In this document: positions 34,121-42,960 of the stretch, one piece after another
Position numbering within the stretch: position 1 is the first letter of the stretch
Layout of the letters: each line of letters starts with the position of its first letter
From: Clostridia bacterium
GTDB lineage: Bacteria > Bacillota > Clostridia > Oscillospirales > Acutalibacteraceae
DNA length: 64,000 bases
Assembly: GCA_017410325.1 (NCBI GenBank)
Contig: JAFQRA010000001.1
Location: 1 to 64,000, forward strand
Direction of reading: 5' to 3'
Position numbers and translations under genes: made by a program
The notes under the pieces: generated by a model
Database searches by the model: none
Seen by the model: the letters and a program-made list of their open reading frames with translations, nothing else
What the model was told of the DNA's origin: nothing

Positions 34121-35125
34121 TTAATTGGTTTTACCCCAATGCTTTCTGAAATAAATCTGCCAGGAAAGCACGAGGGCAATTCCGAAAAGTGCCCACAAAG
34201 CTCTCGCAGGGGTGATTTTGAAATCGCCCGTTACCTTTGAGCCGTCGTCCAGGCCTATCTTTTCTACCGCTTCATCGAGTACGGCTCTGGCATCCGCCAT
34301 AGCGTAAACGGCACTGCTGCCGTCTTGAAGCAGAGCCTTTGCATCGTTAAGTGCGTTTTCATAGACCGTAATGCGGTTGGGCTTACAGCCCTCGGTGCTG
34401 ATTGCAGCAGCCTTTTCAACGCTTGCGCTGAGCTTTGCTCTCTCTGCCGTGTTTTGTGCCAGATACTGTGCAAAATCGGCAGGGTAGGCGGTTTCGATTA
34501 TATCGTAGCCTCTGGCAATAAGGTCGTCCCAGCTTCTGGCAGAGTCCGTGCGCTTTGCGCTTTTTGCCGAATCGGCAAAGGAAAACATACCGCTGATGCC
34601 GTGCTTTTCAAAAAACGAAGTAACGCTGTTGTGGAGAATTACACCGTCCTGATTGTTGGTCTGCATCAGCACCGCACGGCACACGGGCTGTGCGTAGCCC
34701 GCAATTTTTGCAATGGCAATGGGGTAGATGTTGCCTTTGTAGCAGCCTATGAGCAGTGCACCGTTATCCTCTGCCCATTTGACGGATTTGTCTGCACCTG
34801 CTTTGATGCGGAACAAAACGCTGCCCGTTTCGTTGAGTGAGGCGGTTTCCTTTAGCTTTTCGTCCGCTTCCTCAATGCTGTCGGCATCTACGATGAGCAT
34901 TACTCCCGTGTGTTCAACCGCCTTTACGGCCGCGGAAAGCTCTACACCGTCAGCTAAAGAGACGTAGTCTGCTCCGCTGTCTATTGCGGCCGGAATATCT
35001 TCTTCACTTTTGCAGTACGCGGCAAAGCTGATATCCTGCCGTGCGCCTTCAGCCTGTGCAAAGGCGGTAAAGCCAAAGCACAGAATAAGAGCGGCACATA
35101 AAATTATATTCGTGAACTTGCGCAT
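34121..35125 (-). CDS. secreted protein with degenerate phosphodiesterase-like barrel and C-terminal anchor
   Basis: A 334-residue surface protein. A signal peptide (KFTNIILCAALILCFGFTAFAQA) precedes a TIM-barrel-like pattern: FAAYCKSEEDIPAAIDSGADYVSLADGV, HTGVMLIVDAD, NGALLIGCYKGN and ARGYDIIETAYPADFAQYL. This order of strands is that of glycerophosphodiester phosphodiesterases, but the catalytic HRG-x-E residues are missing. One membrane helix (ALWALFGIALVLSWQIYF) and a basic tail close the protein. It may bind rather than cleave. It lies 11 bases after the ABC permease gene and is probably co-transcribed with it. Confidence 0.65.
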   Translation of the reverse strand: MRKFTNIILCAALILCFGFTAFAQAEGARQDISFAAYCKSEEDIPAAIDSGADYVSLADGVELSAAVKAVEHTGVMLIVDADSIEEADEKLKETASLNETGSVLFRIKAGADKSVKWAEDNGALLIGCYKGNIYPIAIAKIAGYAQPVCRAVLMQTNNQDGVILHNSVTSFFEKHGISGMFSFADSAKSAKRTDSARSWDDLIARGYDIIETAYPADFAQYLAQNTAERAKLSASVEKAAAISTEGCKPNRITVYENALNDAKALLQDGSSAVYAMADARAVLDEAVEKIGLDDGSKVTGDFKITPARALWALFGIALVLSWQIYFRKHWGKTN

Positions 35126-35136
35126 ATTTTCTCCAA

Positions 35137-35943
35137 TTACTTAAGGTTGATTTTGTGATTCATAAACCAGGTGCTGAGGTAGAAGAACAGTGTTGTCATA
35201 ACAAACTCGAAAATAATGTCTGCCACGCCGTAAACCATACCGCCTGCGGACATAGCTCTGTTTGAAAGCTCAATGCCCTGAACCGAAATAACGATGGAAA
35301 GCGGCACGTAAGCGGTGAGAAGTGTGCTGACCGTGTTCATAACGCCGTAGATAACGACGAAAATAAGAATTGCGGGCAGGAAGCTCTGGCGCTGGAAGGG
35401 GCGCACGTTTGAAAGTGAAATTGCAAAATAAATCTGGGCTATAAGGCAGACTATTTTGAGGAAGATTCTGATGCAGATGAAGGATACGACTCTTATTACG
35501 GCACCTGTGTCGGGAATTTCGGCAACGGTGGAAATAAGAATCTTAATCATTGCAATGTTCTCTTCTCCGACCATATCGGAGGAATACAGGAAGATGCCTG
35601 TAAATATGCCGATAACGGCAATGTAGCTGAGCAGTATCCATACAAAGGAGCTGAGTGCCTTTGCGAAAAGAAGCTGACCGCTTGTGACGGGAAGCGTAAA
35701 GCTCAGGTAGCCCTGGTCACGGAACAGCGTTTTGTTGAAATTTGAAACAACGGAAATAAGAGTGACTATAAGTATACCGAGTGCAATTACGATAACCGCT
35801 ACGAGTGAAATCGCCGTCAGCCAGGCAATTTCAAAGGCGAGTGCGAGCGCCATAAAGCCTACTGCGGCTACGGCTGCAACGTAAATCGGGGCAATGGAGT
35901 GAAGTCCTGCCTTGAATTCATTTTTTATAAGCTTACCAACCAA
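35137..35943 (-). CDS. ABC-2 type transporter permease
   Basis: A 268-residue membrane protein with about six helices. Motifs include KTLFRDQGYLSFTLPVTSGQLLFAKALSSFVW, typical of ABC-2 permeases with the ATPase as a separate gene. The 5' end overlaps the ATPase gene by 11 bases. It likely exports a peptide, antibiotic or lipid; substrate unknown. Confidence 0.88.
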   Translation of the reverse strand: MVGKLIKNEFKAGLHSIAPIYVAAVAAVGFMALALAFEIAWLTAISLVAVIVIALGILIVTLISVVSNFNKTLFRDQGYLSFTLPVTSGQLLFAKALSSFVWILLSYIAVIGIFTGIFLYSSDMVGEENIAMIKILISTVAEIPDTGAVIRVVSFICIRIFLKIVCLIAQIYFAISLSNVRPFQRQSFLPAILIFVVIYGVMNTVSTLLTAYVPLSIVISVQGIELSNRAMSAGGMVYGVADIIFEFVMTTLFFYLSTWFMNHKINLK

Positions 35944-36634
35944 AGCTGAACACCTCCTTGAAAATATCTTCTACGCTTCTGCCGCTTTCGCGGATTTCGT
36001 CTATGCTTGCATCAAGCTTTACTCTGCCTTCGCCTATCATAAGCACGGAATTGAAAATTCTTTCAACGTCGTTGATAAGGTGGGTGGAAATAAGCACGGT
36101 AGACTTGTCGGCGTAGTTGTTCATAATAACGTCGAGTATTGCGCTTCTGGTTGCGGGGTCAACACCGCCCAGAGGCTCGTCAAGGCAGTAGAGCTTTGCG
36201 GCACGGCTCATAACGATGAGCAGCTGCAGCTTTTCCTGCATACCCTTGGACATGGTCTTGATTTTCTGGTTGGGGTCAAGGCGGAAACGTGTGAGCATAT
36301 CCATAGCCTTTGCCTTGTCGAAATCGGCAAAGAAATCCTGGAAATAGTCAATGGCATCCTTCGCCTTCATCCACTCGGGCAGGTAGGTGCGCTCGGGCAG
36401 ATAAGCGGTAACGGATTTGGTGTAGATGCCGGGCTTATGTCCGTCAATAAGAACTTCGCCCTCGTAGTCGTGAATAAGACCGGTGAGGATTTTGATAAGT
36501 GAGGTTTTACCGCAGCCGTTAGGGCCGAGCAGGCCGATAATCTGACCCTGGTCATAGCTTAAGTCGAGTCCGCGCAGAACCTGGTTGTGGCCGTAGGATT
36601 TCTGCAGACCCTTTACTTCAATGATTTTGCTCAT
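35933..36634 (-). CDS. ABC transporter ATP-binding protein
   Basis: A 233-residue ATPase partner of the following permease. Walker A is GPNGCGKTSLI near residue 37, the signature is shortened to TMSKGMQEKLQLL, Walker B is LYCLDEPLGGVDPATR and the switch His is in LISTHLIND. It belongs to the drug/bacitracin-type export group. It overlaps the AI-2E gene upstream by 4 bases (ATGA), so the three genes form an operon. Confidence 0.94.
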   Translation of the reverse strand: MSKIIEVKGLQKSYGHNQVLRGLDLSYDQGQIIGLLGPNGCGKTSLIKILTGLIHDYEGEVLIDGHKPGIYTKSVTAYLPERTYLPEWMKAKDAIDYFQDFFADFDKAKAMDMLTRFRLDPNQKIKTMSKGMQEKLQLLIVMSRAAKLYCLDEPLGGVDPATRSAILDVIMNNYADKSTVLISTHLINDVERIFNSVLMIGEGRVKLDASIDEIRESGRSVEDIFKEVFSFGW

Positions 36635-37890
36635 TGTTTGTTTTTCCTTTCTTTTTGTTTTCTTTTCATAGTGGGTTTGATTTGCGAAAATTTCTTAAGT
36701 TCAACGCTGGAATGTCCGTCCTCTGCCTTTGCGGGACGTGCCGTGCGCCAGATGCGGATTACACCGTCATCGTTGAGAACTTTGAGTATCGTTATTGTAA
36801 ACGGCAGGATAAACATACCGAAAACGCCGAAGAGCTTGAGGCCGATATACATACCCATAAGCGTTGCTATGGGCGGCAGGCCGAGCTGGCCCGCAACGAG
36901 CTTGGGCTCAATGTACTGCCTGAGCACGGTTATGATAACGTAAATTACAAGTATTCCTATACCCAGCCCCGTCTTACCCATCAGCAGGGATACTATGCCC
37001 CACGGAATAAGAACCGTGCCCGAGCCGAGTATCGGAAAAATATCTACAATTGCCGTAACAAGTGAAATCGTGAAAATGTAACCGCCGTTGTAAATTCCCA
37101 AAAGCTTGAGTGCTGATATGCCGATAAACAGCTCCGTGCAGGTTATGCAGATGATAAGGCAGTATGCCTTGAGCATTTTGCTTATCGTTGTGATTGTAAG
37201 ATTTTTCGTCTTTGTAAGCGTTTCGCGCTTCTTGACGGGAAGCTGACGCTTGATGAAGGTGACAATTCTGTCATAGTCCGAGGTTATAAATACCGTAGCG
37301 ATAAATGTTATCACTATTGCGATAAGAATGCTCGGCACCTTGCTCGCTGTAGAGATAACTCCCGAAAGCGGTGTTTTAAGCGAGGAAAGGTCAAATTTAA
37401 AGCCTGATAACAGCGGCCCCGAAGGCTGTGACGGATTTTGCTGTGCGGCAGAAACGAGGCTGTCTGCAAGGTTGTTTATCCACTGCGTAAGCGGTGTTTC
37501 AAGTGCGGCAGGTAGCTTTTCGACAAGCGAAACAAGCCATTTTTCGGCTGTCATAATGAAATCGGGCAGGCTGTCAAAGGCGGACATTACCGATTCGACA
37601 AGGCCTTTTACCTCGGTAACGATTTTTGTTCCTGCCAGAGCAAGTATGCCGATAAGAAAAAGCGCACAGAACATTGTCAGCAGAAAGGCGGCAAGCCCCT
37701 TTTTTATAGGGGTGCGTTTGGTGAGCAGTTTTACGGGCTTTTGCAGCAGCATTGCCGCAAAAAACGCAAAGATAAACGGAAAAAGCGGCCAGAACGCAAA
37801 GCGCATAAACAGGTAGAAGGCGCCGATAATCAGCGCAAAGTACGCCGTGTTTATAAGCACACTTCTTCTTCTTTCGACCGAAGCGGTCAT
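36631..37890 (-). CDS. AI-2E/PerM family transporter, YtvI-like
   Basis: A 419-residue membrane protein of the AI-2E (UPF0118) family. Two N-terminal helices, a large soluble segment (residues about 100-215), and then five or six C-terminal helices with the conserved TITTISKMLKAYCLIICITCTELFIGI and DIFPILGSGTVLIPWGI stretches. Clostridia and bacilli carry similar YtvI proteins involved in sporulation; the substrate is unknown. It is first in the operon with the ABC genes. The C-terminus is very basic. Confidence 0.9.
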   Translation of the reverse strand: MTASVERRRSVLINTAYFALIIGAFYLFMRFAFWPLFPFIFAFFAAMLLQKPVKLLTKRTPIKKGLAAFLLTMFCALFLIGILALAGTKIVTEVKGLVESVMSAFDSLPDFIMTAEKWLVSLVEKLPAALETPLTQWINNLADSLVSAAQQNPSQPSGPLLSGFKFDLSSLKTPLSGVISTASKVPSILIAIVITFIATVFITSDYDRIVTFIKRQLPVKKRETLTKTKNLTITTISKMLKAYCLIICITCTELFIGISALKLLGIYNGGYIFTISLVTAIVDIFPILGSGTVLIPWGIVSLLMGKTGLGIGILVIYVIITVLRQYIEPKLVAGQLGLPPIATLMGMYIGLKLFGVFGMFILPFTITILKVLNDDGVIRIWRTARPAKAEDGHSSVELKKFSQIKPTMKRKQKERKNKQ

Positions 37891-38023
37891 TTTTTCATTT
37901 CCCTCCTTTTATCTGCAAATATGATAATACTTACAGATATTAGTATTATAATACAATTTGCAAAAAATTACAATTGGTTTAAATCAAAGTTTATAAAAAT
38001 CTTTACATTGCTGCAATATTTGC

Positions 38024-38053
38024 TTGACAATTGAATGACTGTTCAACTATAAT
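38024..38053 (+). promoter_or_regulatory. promoter of the ArsR-CDF operon with embedded operator
   Basis: TTGACA (38024-38029) and TATAAT (38048-38053), both consensus, with an 18-base spacer. The spacer is almost filled by TTGAATGACTGTTCAA (38031-38046), a TGAA-TTCA inverted repeat like the metal-sensor boxes of ArsR/SmtB proteins. Confidence 0.85.
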
Positions 38054-38061
38054 ATAAACAA

Positions 38062-38077
38062 TTGAACAATTGTTCAA
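38062..38077 (+). promoter_or_regulatory. second ArsR-type operator
   Basis: TTGAACAATTGTTCAA is a perfect 16-base palindrome just after the expected transcription start, so a bound repressor here would block elongation. Confidence 0.75.
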
Positions 38078-38094
38078 CCGAAAGGGAGAAGAAT

Positions 38095-38469
38095 ATGCCG
38101 AAAAACGAATTTACCTGCGACTGCAATGCGGTCAACACACAGCTTGTTGAAAACATAGTTGAAAATATGCCCGACGAAAAAACTTTTGACAGCCTGGCGG
38201 GGTTTTATAAAATGCTGGGCGATACCACAAGGTGCAAAATTATTTTTGCTCTGCTGAGCAGTGAAATGTGTGTTTGCGACCTTGCAAACGTGCTTTCTAT
38301 GAGCAAATCCGCCGTTTCGCACCAGCTCGGAAAAATGAAAAGCAACGGCGTTGTCAGGTGCAGGCGCAACGGCAAGGAAGTTTACTATTCACTCGACGAT
38401 GAGCATATTTCCGAAATTTTTACCGTTACGGCAGAGCATATCAGACACAAAAAAGGAGAAAAGGAATGA
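38095..38469 (+). CDS. ArsR/SmtB-family metal-sensing repressor
   Basis: A 124-residue winged-helix repressor. ATG at 38095 has AAAGGGAG 8 bases upstream. An N-terminal Cys pair (EFTCDCNAVN), the ELCVCDL-like metal box SSEMCVCDLANVLSMSKSAVSHQLGKM and a C-terminal helix containing Asp and His (HISEIFTVTAEHIRH) match the CadC/ZiaR group with alpha-3N and alpha-5 metal sites. It probably senses Zn, Cd or Pb and represses its own operon. Its last codon overlaps the exporter start (ATGA). Confidence 0.94.
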   Translation: MPKNEFTCDCNAVNTQLVENIVENMPDEKTFDSLAGFYKMLGDTTRCKIIFALLSSEMCVCDLANVLSMSKSAVSHQLGKMKSNGVVRCRRNGKEVYYSLDDEHISEIFTVTAEHIRHKKGEKE

Positions 38470-39362
38470 AAACAGAAAAAAACATCCTGATTGCTTTTAT
38501 ACTCAATTTACTGTTTTCGGTTTTTGAGTTTTTCGGCGGTGCCTTTACGGGCAGCGTTGCCATCGTGTCCGATGCCGTGCACGATTTAGGCGATGCCGCA
38601 AGCATAGGCATCTCGCTTTTGCTGGAGCACAAGAGCAAAAAACAGCCCGATGAAACCCACACATACGGCTATGTGCGCTATTCCGTTCTGGGAAGCGTTA
38701 TAACGACCGTAATTCTTCTGCTCGGCTCTGCGGCGGTTATTTTCAACGCAGTAAAGCGCATTTTCAACCCCGTGGAAATAAACTATAACGGTATGCTTGT
38801 TTTCGCCGTAATGGGCGTGCTTGTAAATCTGTTTGCCGCGTGGTTTACCCACAAAGGGAATTCGCTTAACCAGAAGGCGGTAAATCTCCACATGCTTGAG
38901 GACGTGCTCGGCTGGATTATAGTGCTTGCAGGCGCAGTGGTTATGAAGTTTACCGACTTTTCAGCGGTTGACCCGCTTATGTCAATTGCGGTTGCAGTGT
39001 TTATCCTTATAAATGCAGTGAAAAACCTTAAACAGGCAACGGAGCTGTTCGTTGAAAAAACACCGGATGGTATAAGCGTAAAGGAAATCGAAGCTCACCT
39101 TTGCGCAATTGACGGCGTTCAGAATGTTCATCACATTCACATCCGGAGCGCTGACGGTTACCGTAACCTTGCAACGATGCATATTGTAACGGATTCTGAC
39201 CACCGTGAAATAAAGGAAAAGGTTCGGGCCGAGCTGAAGGAGCACGGAATTGACCACTGCACGCTGGAGCTTGAAGCGGTAGGCGAGCAGTGCGAAAATA
39301 TGTATTGCCGCAGCCCCCACAGCCATACGGAGCACCACCACCATCATCATCATCACCATTGA
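38466..39362 (+). CDS. cation diffusion facilitator with His-rich tail
   Basis: A 298-residue metal-proton antiporter, six membrane helices then a cytoplasmic ferredoxin-like domain. Transport-site residues are SDAVHDLGD in helix 2 and HMLEDVLG in helix 5. The cytoplasmic domain has VQNVHHIHIRS. The last residues are HSHTEHHH and more His, a nine-His tail that can bind metal. The coupling with the ArsR gene indicates zinc or cadmium efflux (CzcD-like). Confidence 0.95.
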   Translation: MKTEKNILIAFILNLLFSVFEFFGGAFTGSVAIVSDAVHDLGDAASIGISLLLEHKSKKQPDETHTYGYVRYSVLGSVITTVILLLGSAAVIFNAVKRIFNPVEINYNGMLVFAVMGVLVNLFAAWFTHKGNSLNQKAVNLHMLEDVLGWIIVLAGAVVMKFTDFSAVDPLMSIAVAVFILINAVKNLKQATELFVEKTPDGISVKEIEAHLCAIDGVQNVHHIHIRSADGYRNLATMHIVTDSDHREIKEKVRAELKEHGIDHCTLELEAVGEQCENMYCRSPHSHTEHHHHHHHHH

Positions 39363-39429
39363 TTTTGGGGTTTGCTATATCTTTAAAAATGTGTTATTAT
39401 AAATTATAATTCAATGCAACAATAAATTG

Positions 39430-39560
39430 TTGCGAATGAATAATGAATAATTGTGGGCGGGACACCCGCACCCGTATTTCATTATTCATCAGCGAAAGAG
39501 ACTTCATTATTCATTTTTCATTAACAGTTTGTCACAGACAAACTGAAGGTTATTTAGGAG
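39430..39560. repeat. ATGAATAATGAAT repeat element with palindrome
   Basis: AATGAATAATGAATAATTG, then GTGGGCGGGACACCCGCACC, then TTCATTATTCATCAGCGAAAG and GACTTCATTATTCATTTTTCATT. This is the third copy of the family seen at 18842 and 22205. It is followed by CAGTTTGTCACAGACAAACTG, a separate 8-bp hairpin. Confidence 0.7.
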
Positions 39561-39570
39561 TACTACCAAA

Positions 39571-41955
39571 ATGAACAAGCACTTAATTGCTCTTGAATTT
39601 GATAAAATACTGGAACGCCTGGCGGAGTTTACCTGCTGTGAGGACAGCCGTGAGCTGGCGTTGGGTCAGCGGCCCGTGCACGAGGCTTTTGAAGCACAGG
39701 CGCTTATGAACCGGACCAGGGATGCGCATATGCTCCTTGCCCGTTTCGGCGGTCCGTCCTTCGGCGGAATGAAAAACGTCAATAACGCTCTTCACCGTGC
39801 GGATGCAGGCTCAACGCTTTCAATGCACGAGCTGCTGCAGATTGCCGAAACCCTTCGTGTTATACGCTCACTCGTGCAGTGGCGAAGCACGAATGCGGGT
39901 GTTGAAAGCTGTCTGGATGTTTACTTCGGTGCGCTCACACCCAATAAATATCTTGAGGATTCAATCACGAATGCGATTGTCAGCGATGAAGAAATGTCGG
40001 ACAATGCTTCGCCCGAGCTTGCGTCAATCCGCCGTAAAATCCGTCAGCAGGAAAGCAAGGTGCGTGAGCAGCTTGACAAAATGATACGCTCGCCCAAATA
40101 CAAGGATATCCTGCAGGAGAGCATAGTCACAATGCGTAACGGCAGGTACGTGCTTCCCGTTAAAAATGAGCACAGAGCCTCCGTGCCCGGCCTTGTGCAC
40201 GATACCTCTTCAAGTGGCGCAACCGTGTTTGTTGAGCCTATTGCAGTAGTTGAAGCGAATAACGAAATCAAGGTGCTTCTCTCAAAAGAGCGTGACGAAA
40301 TCGAACGCATACTTTCCGCCCTTTCCGTTGAGGCAGGCAGCTTTGCCGCGACGATAAAGAGCAGCTTCGAATGTGCCGTTGAGCTCAACGTTATTTTTGC
40401 AAAGGCACAGCTTGCCTACAGTATGAATTCCGCCGCACCGTCAATAAACGACAGGGGCATAATCGAGCTGCGCAACGCAAGACACCCCCTGATTGATAAG
40501 AAAAAGGTAGTGCCTGTAAATATAAGGCTCGGTAAGGATTTTGATACGCTTGTCATAACGGGCCCGAATACGGGCGGTAAAACCGTTTCAATCAAAACGG
40601 TCGGTCTGCTTACAGTTATGGCTTCCTGCGGTATGATGATACCCGTCAGCGATATGAGCGAGATTTCCGTTTTTAAAAAAATACTTGCCGATATAGGTGA
40701 CGAGCAGTCAATTGAGCAGTCGCTGTCCACCTTCTCGGCACACATGACGAATATAATAGATATACTTTCCAAAACAGATGACCGAAGCCTTGTGCTCATA
40801 GACGAGCTTGGTGCCGGCACAGACCCGATTGAGGGCGCGGCACTTGCAATGGCAATTCTTGAATCCCTCAACCTTAAGGGCGCAAAAATTGCCGCAACTA
40901 CTCACTATGCCGAGCTGAAGGCTTACGCACTTTCAACCGACAGGGTCGAAAACGGCTGCTGTGAGTTTGACGTTGCAACCCTTCGCCCGACCTACCGTCT
41001 GCTTATCGGTATGCCGGGCCGCTCAAACGCGTTTGCAATCAGCGAAAGGCTTGGTATGGACAAGACGATAGTCGACCGTGCGGCTGAGCTGGTTTCTGCC
41101 GAAAACACAAGGTTTGAGGACGTTATCGAAAGCCTTGAAAAGAGCAGAAAAGACCTTGAAACCGAAAAGCAGGAGGCATACGAGCAGACGAGGCTTGCCG
41201 AAAAAATCCGCCTTGAAGCCGAGGAGAAAAAGGGGAAAATCGAACAGTTCCGCCAGAAGGAGATTGACGATGCAAAATCCCAGGCGGCAAGAATCGTTGA
41301 CCAGGCAAGGCGCGAGGCAAACGCTCTGCTCGCCGAGCTTGACAAGCTCAAAAAAGAAAAGGACAAAACCAAGGATATGGCAGACCTTGCAAGGCGCGCA
41401 AGGGCCGCTGTGCGCAAGGGCGTTGACGCTATGGACGAGGCGGCCAACCCCGTTGACGATTATAACGACGATGAAGACTACGTTCTTCCCCGTCCCCTTG
41501 AGGTGGGGGATGCCGTGCTGATTACGGGTATCAACAAGCAGGCAACCGTGCTTTCAATTGAAAAGAGCGGCAACGTTCAGGTTATGGCAGGCACGGCTAA
41601 AATGCGTGTCAAGGCCGATAATCTCCGCCTTCTCAGCGGCAAACAGAAGCAGACCGTTTCTTCGGGCCCGAGGAAAACGGGTGACAGCCTTGAGGGCAGA
41701 GGCACTCTTGCCGCTACTACGAGGCTTGACCTTCGCGGTATGATGGTTGACGATGCGCTGATTGAAATTGACCGCTTTATCGACAGCGGATTGCGCACGG
41801 GCTTGAGCGAATTTACAATAATTCACGGCAAGGGCACGGGTGCACTGCGTGCCGCAACACACGACTATCTGCGTAAATCACGCTTTGTCAAAACCTTCCG
41901 CCTGGGAATATACGGTGAGGGTGAAACGGGCGTAACGATAGTAACACTCAAATAA
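39571..41955 (+). CDS. mutS2: endonuclease MutS2
   Basis: A 794-residue MutS paralogue that limits recombination or splits collided ribosomes, depending on species. The N-terminal core domains are followed by Walker A GPNTGGKT near residue 332, the Walker B region RSLVLIDELGAGTDPIEGAAL and the switch ATTHYAELKAYA. A long coiled coil (residues about 510-620) leads to a KOW-like segment and the C-terminal Smr nuclease domain (LDLRGMMVDDALIEID, IIHGKGTGALR). The length and order are complete. The next gene starts 15 bases downstream. Confidence 0.97.
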   Translation: MNKHLIALEFDKILERLAEFTCCEDSRELALGQRPVHEAFEAQALMNRTRDAHMLLARFGGPSFGGMKNVNNALHRADAGSTLSMHELLQIAETLRVIRSLVQWRSTNAGVESCLDVYFGALTPNKYLEDSITNAIVSDEEMSDNASPELASIRRKIRQQESKVREQLDKMIRSPKYKDILQESIVTMRNGRYVLPVKNEHRASVPGLVHDTSSSGATVFVEPIAVVEANNEIKVLLSKERDEIERILSALSVEAGSFAATIKSSFECAVELNVIFAKAQLAYSMNSAAPSINDRGIIELRNARHPLIDKKKVVPVNIRLGKDFDTLVITGPNTGGKTVSIKTVGLLTVMASCGMMIPVSDMSEISVFKKILADIGDEQSIEQSLSTFSAHMTNIIDILSKTDDRSLVLIDELGAGTDPIEGAALAMAILESLNLKGAKIAATTHYAELKAYALSTDRVENGCCEFDVATLRPTYRLLIGMPGRSNAFAISERLGMDKTIVDRAAELVSAENTRFEDVIESLEKSRKDLETEKQEAYEQTRLAEKIRLEAEEKKGKIEQFRQKEIDDAKSQAARIVDQARREANALLAELDKLKKEKDKTKDMADLARRARAAVRKGVDAMDEAANPVDDYNDDEDYVLPRPLEVGDAVLITGINKQATVLSIEKSGNVQVMAGTAKMRVKADNLRLLSGKQKQTVSSGPRKTGDSLEGRGTLAATTRLDLRGMMVDDALIEIDRFIDSGLRTGLSEFTIIHGKGTGALRAATHDYLRKSRFVKTFRLGIYGEGETGVTIVTLK

Positions 41956-41970
41956 CAAAGGAGAATGATT

Positions 41971-42909
41971 ATGTTAAAAACAATACTCAAATCCGGCGTA
42001 AAGTTCCTTATTGCACTCGTAACTCTCATCAACCCTGCACTCCTTGACGTGCTCGATTTCGGCGAGTTTCCGACCGATAATCAGATTGATATGAGCAAGT
42101 TTACCGACGAGCCCGTATGGTGTGACGAGTTTGAAGGCACGGAGGTTGACTCTTCGAAATGGGGCCCCTCGTGGTGGGTAACTATGCGTAAGGGCGGCTA
42201 TTGGCACGAGGATATGATTTCCGTGCGTGACGGCAACCTCGTAATCCGTGCGGAATACCTTGAAGAGCCGCTTGAAAACAAATATTACGAGCAGTGGCAC
42301 GATGAAATTGATTTTGACGAATACAAGCCGGGCTGGTACACGGGTGAGCTTACCACCGAGGGCAAGTACGAGCAGTGCTACGGCTACTTTGAAATCCGCT
42401 GTATCCTGCCTGCGGCAACGGGTATGTGGTCAGCCTTCTGGATGATGAATGAAGGTGTTTACAAGGTTGACGGCTCGGGCAAGGACGGCACTGAGGTCGA
42501 TATCTTTGAGTCAATGTACTACAAGGACCATTGGTGGGGTAACGATGCCGTTATCAGCGGCATTGTTTACGACGGCTACGGCGACGACAACGGCAACGCT
42601 TCCATCGGTAAGGTATTTATGGAGGGCAACCCCTACGAGGAATACCACACCTACGGCCTTGAATGGAACGAAAACGAGTACATATTCTACGTTGACGGCT
42701 ATGAAACGGGCAGACTCACCGACGGCGGTGTTTCGCAGAACCCCGAGTACCTGCTTATCTCCTGCGAGTTTGCAGGCAGCAACGGCGTGCAGCATTCCGA
42801 CAGACACGGCACGGGCGAAATCAGCAAAACTCCCGAAGAAAACTGGCCTGCGGAGTTTATCATCGACTACGTAAGATGCTACCAGTATAAGGATAAGGTT
42901 AATAACTGA
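41971..42909 (+). CDS. glycoside hydrolase family 16 protein
   Basis: A 312-residue beta-glucanase-type enzyme. ATG at 41971 is preceded by AAAGGAGA at 7 bases; the ATG two codons earlier touches that site. The catalytic motif E-x-D-x-x-E is TEVDIFES, with W residues of the substrate cleft around it (MWSAFWMMNEGV, DHWWGNDAV). The N-terminus has a hydrophobic stretch (VKFLIALVTLINPALLDVL) that could be a signal or anchor. GH16 acts on beta-1,3/1,4-glucans, agars and related glycans; the exact substrate is not readable. It is directly behind mutS2 and ends at a strong terminator. Confidence 0.92.
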   Translation: MLKTILKSGVKFLIALVTLINPALLDVLDFGEFPTDNQIDMSKFTDEPVWCDEFEGTEVDSSKWGPSWWVTMRKGGYWHEDMISVRDGNLVIRAEYLEEPLENKYYEQWHDEIDFDEYKPGWYTGELTTEGKYEQCYGYFEIRCILPAATGMWSAFWMMNEGVYKVDGSGKDGTEVDIFESMYYKDHWWGNDAVISGIVYDGYGDDNGNASIGKVFMEGNPYEEYHTYGLEWNENEYIFYVDGYETGRLTDGGVSQNPEYLLISCEFAGSNGVQHSDRHGTGEISKTPEENWPAEFIIDYVRCYQYKDKVNN

Positions 42910-42922
42910 ACATAAAAGAATA

Positions 42923-42960
42923 AGCAGTTGCCTCACAGCGAGGCAGCTGCTTTCTTTTTT
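42923..42960. terminator. bidirectional terminator after the GH16 gene
   Basis: AGCAGTTGCCTC and GAGGCAGCTGCT form a 12-bp stem with one mismatch-like wobble and a 5-base loop, followed by TTTCTTTTTTT. It also closes the convergent oxidoreductase gene. Confidence 0.9.

Noticed and set aside
38062..38077. LexA box reading of TTGAACAATTGTTCAA
   Set aside because: It contains GAAC-N4-GTTC, but the flanking bases are T and A, and it lies in front of an ArsR gene with a second matching operator, so a metal-sensor site is more likely.
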